Shown in pieces: positions 6,067-6,351 of a DNA stretch of 6,351 nt. Source of the DNA: Kiritimatiellia bacterium. Lineage in GTDB: Bacteria; Verrucomicrobiota; Kiritimatiellia; B70-G9. A program made the translations under genes and the position numbers. The notes beneath the pieces were generated by a model that worked only from the letters and a program-made list of their open reading frames with translations, ran no database searches and was not told the DNA's origin. Position 1 is the stretch's first letter. Every line of letters starts with the position of its first letter. Where the stretch lies: the NCBI GenBank assembly GCA_012961745.1, contig DTYT01000108.1:1-6351 (forward strand). Direction: 5' to 3'.

Positions 6067-6351
6067 AGTTGGTGCTGATCACCGACAAATTCACCAACCC
6101 CGCCCGCGCGCAGAGATCAAGCACCTCGATCAGACTCTCGTGACGCGACATGGACGTGCAAGCGATCATGATCGTCTGTTCCCGGTCCAGGGCTGCCAGT
6201 TTGATCAGCAGCCGGCCCAGCTCTTCCAGCGACACGGTACGATCGTTGATCGTGTAGCCGTCGGGAAACACCACTATCCGGATCATCTCCGGGGGAGTCC
6301 GGCTCTCCTCGCGGGCCGCCTCCGGGGAAGGGCGGAAAACATCCAGGTGGG
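6065..6351 (-). CDS. ExbD/TolR-family biopolymer transport protein, C-terminal part (5' end beyond window)
   Basis: The minus-strand frame is open from the right window edge to a TAG at 6065-6067, so the N-terminal part, including the expected membrane helix, is outside. About 95 residues are visible. They match the periplasmic domain of ExbD/TolR: a short strand (IRIVVFPDGY), a turn carrying the 'own residue' segment INDRTVSLEEL, a helix (GRLLIKLAAL), a strand (TIMIACTSMS), a helix (HESLIEVLDLCARAGL) and a final strand (NLSVIST). ExbD works with ExbB in the inner membrane, using the proton motive force to drive TonB-type proteins. An internal ATG at 6284-6286 would give a 73-residue protein, but it lacks the membrane helix and the frame continues upstream with a plausible linker (PSPEAAREESRTPPE), so I treat the gene as cut by the window edge. 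The next gene starts 8 nt downstream and is a candidate partner. TolR is an alternative name for the same fold. Confidence 0.8.
   Translation of the reverse strand, partial: HLDVFRPSPEAAREESRTPPEMIRIVVFPDGYTINDRTVSLEELGRLLIKLAALDREQTIMIACTSMSRHESLIEVLDLCARAGLVNLSVISTN

Overview
This is a GC-rich bacterial window in which every gene I can support lies on the minus strand, so transcription runs from high to low coordinates. The gene set is an ExbD-like protein beside a membrane-anchored alpha/alpha-toroid protein, an FmdB zinc ribbon, an ABC-class predicted ATPase, a D-Tyr-tRNA deacylase, and poorly characterised secreted or membrane proteins. ExbD beside prenyltransferase-like toroid proteins suggests the Planctomycetes-Verrucomicrobia-Chlamydiae/Kiritimatiellota neighbourhood, but no rRNA or marker gene confirms this. 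The taxonomic statement is inference.

Right part (4617-6351): the 3' end of an ExbD/TolR-type gene runs off the right edge. It is followed after 8 nt by a 479-residue protein with a TonB-like N-terminal membrane helix (Ser-x3-His-x6-Leu), a strongly acidic linker where TonB has a Pro/Lys-rich one, and a C-terminal squalene-cyclase/prenyltransferase-like toroid instead of a TonB C-terminal domain. ExbB/ExbD motors energise TonB-type proteins, so this pair may be a proton-motive-force-driven machine with an unusual periplasmic head. This is the most interesting part of the window.

Middle and left part (108-4570): a near-consensus sigma70 promoter (TTGACA, 17 nt, TATAGT) lies just upstream of an fmdB-family gene and probably drives five closely packed genes: fmdB, a zinc-ribbon single-pass membrane protein, a COG3044-type predicted ATPase with a damaged Walker A motif, dtd (GTG start) and a secreted protein of unknown function. 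The last two overlap by 4 nt (ATGA). Spacings are 6, 30, 35 and -4 nt. No obvious shared pathway ties these genes together. The secreted protein may be a degenerate gluzincin-like peptidase that has lost its zinc site.

Left edge (1-107): non-coding, with a perfect 15-bp palindrome and an 18-bp direct repeat at 31-bp spacing, possibly an operator or a dispersed intergenic element. I saw no tRNA, rRNA, CRISPR array, insertion sequence or integration site. The long plus-strand open frames are antisense shadows of the minus-strand genes.
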